DNA from: Eggerthellaceae bacterium
GTDB lineage: Bacteria > Actinomycetota > Coriobacteriia > Coriobacteriales > Eggerthellaceae
DNA: 5,734 nt
Direction: 5' to 3'
Assembly: GCA_900754955.1 (NCBI GenBank)
Contig: CAAEEV010000177.1
Coordinates: 1-5,734, forward strand
The notes under the pieces are model-generated. The model ran no database searches and was not told where the DNA came from. It worked only from the letters and a program-made list of their open reading frames with translations. Of the stretch, positions 4,890 through 5,734 are shown in pieces. Position 1 is the stretch's first letter; each line of letters begins with the position of its first letter. A program made the position numbers and the translations under genes.

Positions 4890-5734
4890 CTACAACTGCC
4901 CTTCCGCTGCGCCGCCCTTCTGCTGCTCCTTGAGGTAGGCGTTGATCTCGGCGAGGAAGTCATCGCCGTAGCGCGTGAGCTTCGTGGCGCCCACGCCCGA
5001 CACCTCGAGAAACTCCTCGTCGGTGCGCGGGAGCCGCGCGCACATGTCGCGCAGTGCCGCATCGGAGAACACGACGTAGGGCGGCTTGCCCATGCGGTCG
5101 GCGATGCGCTTGCGCAGCACGCGCAGCCGCTCGAACAACTCGGGATCGTCGGGCACACCCGTACCCGACGCGCCGAACGAACCGCGATGGGTGTTCGCAC
5201 CTGATCCTGCACCGAGCAGGCGATCCCGCTTGCGCACGACACGCTTCATCTTGAGCGAAAAGCCGTCGTCAGCCACCTCGCGCACGCGCGGTCCGAATCC
5301 CACCGTGGGATACGACCCCTCGGTGATGAGCAGGTACGAACCCACCGCAAGCAGCTCGATCACCTCTTTGAGCTGAGCCGCCGACGCGTCCACGCTACCG
5401 TAGGTCTTGCAGGAGTCGAGCCCGAGCTCAAGCACCTTCGCGCTCTTCGAGCCGCGCAGCACGTCGCACACCACGCCCTTGCCGAAGCGACCGCGCAGCT
5501 CCTGCACGCAGCGCATCACCGCCCGCGCGAGCTCAGTCACGTCGACCGCCTCAAAGTCCCCCGAGCAGTTCGAACAGTTTCCACAGTGGGTGATGGAAGC
5601 GCCAGCAGAGCTGCCGGAAGAAGCCTTGGCATCGGAAGTGCCGCCGACCGAATCCAAGTCAGCGAGGGTTTCCCTGGTGCACGAGGTTCGCGGGATCGCG
5701 GGGGCGAAGCCTACTTCGGTAGGCGAGCCCCCGG
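4890..5734 (-). CDS. recQ: ATP-dependent DNA helicase RecQ, C-terminal part (5' end outside window)
   Basis: RecQ is a 3'-5' DNA helicase of recombination and replication-fork repair. The window shows the last 280 codons, with the frame open to the edge, so the helicase core lies outside. Visible residues 50-56 read CGNCSNC (bases 5585-5565), the second half of the RecQ zinc site. An RQC winged-helix domain follows to about residue 165, with the typical VVCDVLRGSKSAKVLELGLD and YGSVDASAAQLKEVIELLAVGSYLL blocks. After a Gly/Ser-rich linker comes one HRDC domain (about 197-267: LFERLRVLRKRIADRMGKPPYVVFSDAALRDM...SGVGATKL). The stretch before CGNC (residues 1-48) is low-complexity and not typical of RecQ; it includes a palindromic DNA element. 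A TTG at 5657-5655 could be read as a start but has no ribosome site and would leave a helicase fragment, so I extend the gene to the edge. Confidence 0.92.
   Translation of the reverse strand, partial: GGSPTEVGFAPAIPRTSCTRETLADLDSVGGTSDAKASSGSSAGASITHCGNCSNCSGDFEAVDVTELARAVMRCVQELRGRFGKGVVCDVLRGSKSAKVLELGLDSCKTYGSVDASAAQLKEVIELLAVGSYLLITEGSYPTVGFGPRVREVADDGFSLKMKRVVRKRDRLLGAGSGANTHRGSFGASGTGVPDDPELFERLRVLRKRIADRMGKPPYVVFSDAALRDMCARLPRTDEEFLEVSGVGATKLTRYGDDFLAEINAYLKEQQKGGAAEGQL
5699..5733. repeat. REP-like hairpin within the recQ frame
   Basis: An imperfect inverted repeat: CGGGGGC (5699-5705) pairs with GCCCCCG (5727-5733), and GCCTAC (5709-5714) with GTAGGC (5719-5724). A small GAA/GA internal loop separates the stems, and the apex is TTCG. 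On the plus strand this makes a C(UUCG)G tetraloop, an unusually stable RNA cap. Size and form resemble repetitive extragenic palindromes, yet it lies in the open recQ frame, where it encodes roughly GGSPTEVGFAP. The window ends one base past the stem, so its full extent is unknown. Confidence 0.55.

Overview
The window is high-GC DNA (strong G/C at third codon positions, long spurious open frames on the opposite strand). It looks like a chromosome segment of a high-GC actinobacterium. The GatB and GatA sequences, and a RecQ followed by a Cys-rich DUF2797-like protein, make me favour the Coriobacteriia/Eggerthellaceae (gut actinobacteria). That placement is an impression, not something proved here. 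Every gene I can support lies on the minus strand, so transcription runs from the right end of the window to the left.

Right to left: (1) 5734-4890 is the 3' part of a recQ-type DNA helicase gene, cut by the window edge. It covers the second half of the zinc site, the RQC winged helix and one HRDC domain. (2) 4889-4753 is a short spacer holding a strong GC hairpin with a T-run and a possible promoter. (3) 4752-3835 is a 305-residue protein of poorly known function, with CxxC pairs, a central segment resembling DUF2797/GIY-YIG-like proteins and a C-terminal QFSLF resembling a sliding-clamp-binding peptide. (4) 3834-3459 is a 376-base gene-free stretch. It carries eight degenerate 19-bp tandem repeats, an inverted copy of the repeat that forms a hairpin, a possible promoter and a 14-bp perfect palindrome. 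(5) 3458-73 is the tightly coupled gatC-gatA-gatB operon for the tRNA-dependent amidotransferase. (6) 52-11 is a textbook intrinsic terminator closing that operon.

GatC, GatA and GatB form one enzyme that converts Glu-tRNA(Gln) and/or Asp-tRNA(Asn) to the amidated forms. Their genes overlap or nearly abut, as expected for subunits made in fixed ratio. RecQ and the DUF2797-like protein are separate from this operon. Their adjacency, plus the nuclease-like core and the clamp-like tail of the second protein, makes a DNA-repair role worth testing.

The core is ordinary housekeeping DNA. The less ordinary points are the uncharacterised 305-residue protein, the 19-bp repeat array beside it, the hairpin squeezed between recQ and that gene, and a REP-like hairpin inside the recQ reading frame at the window edge.
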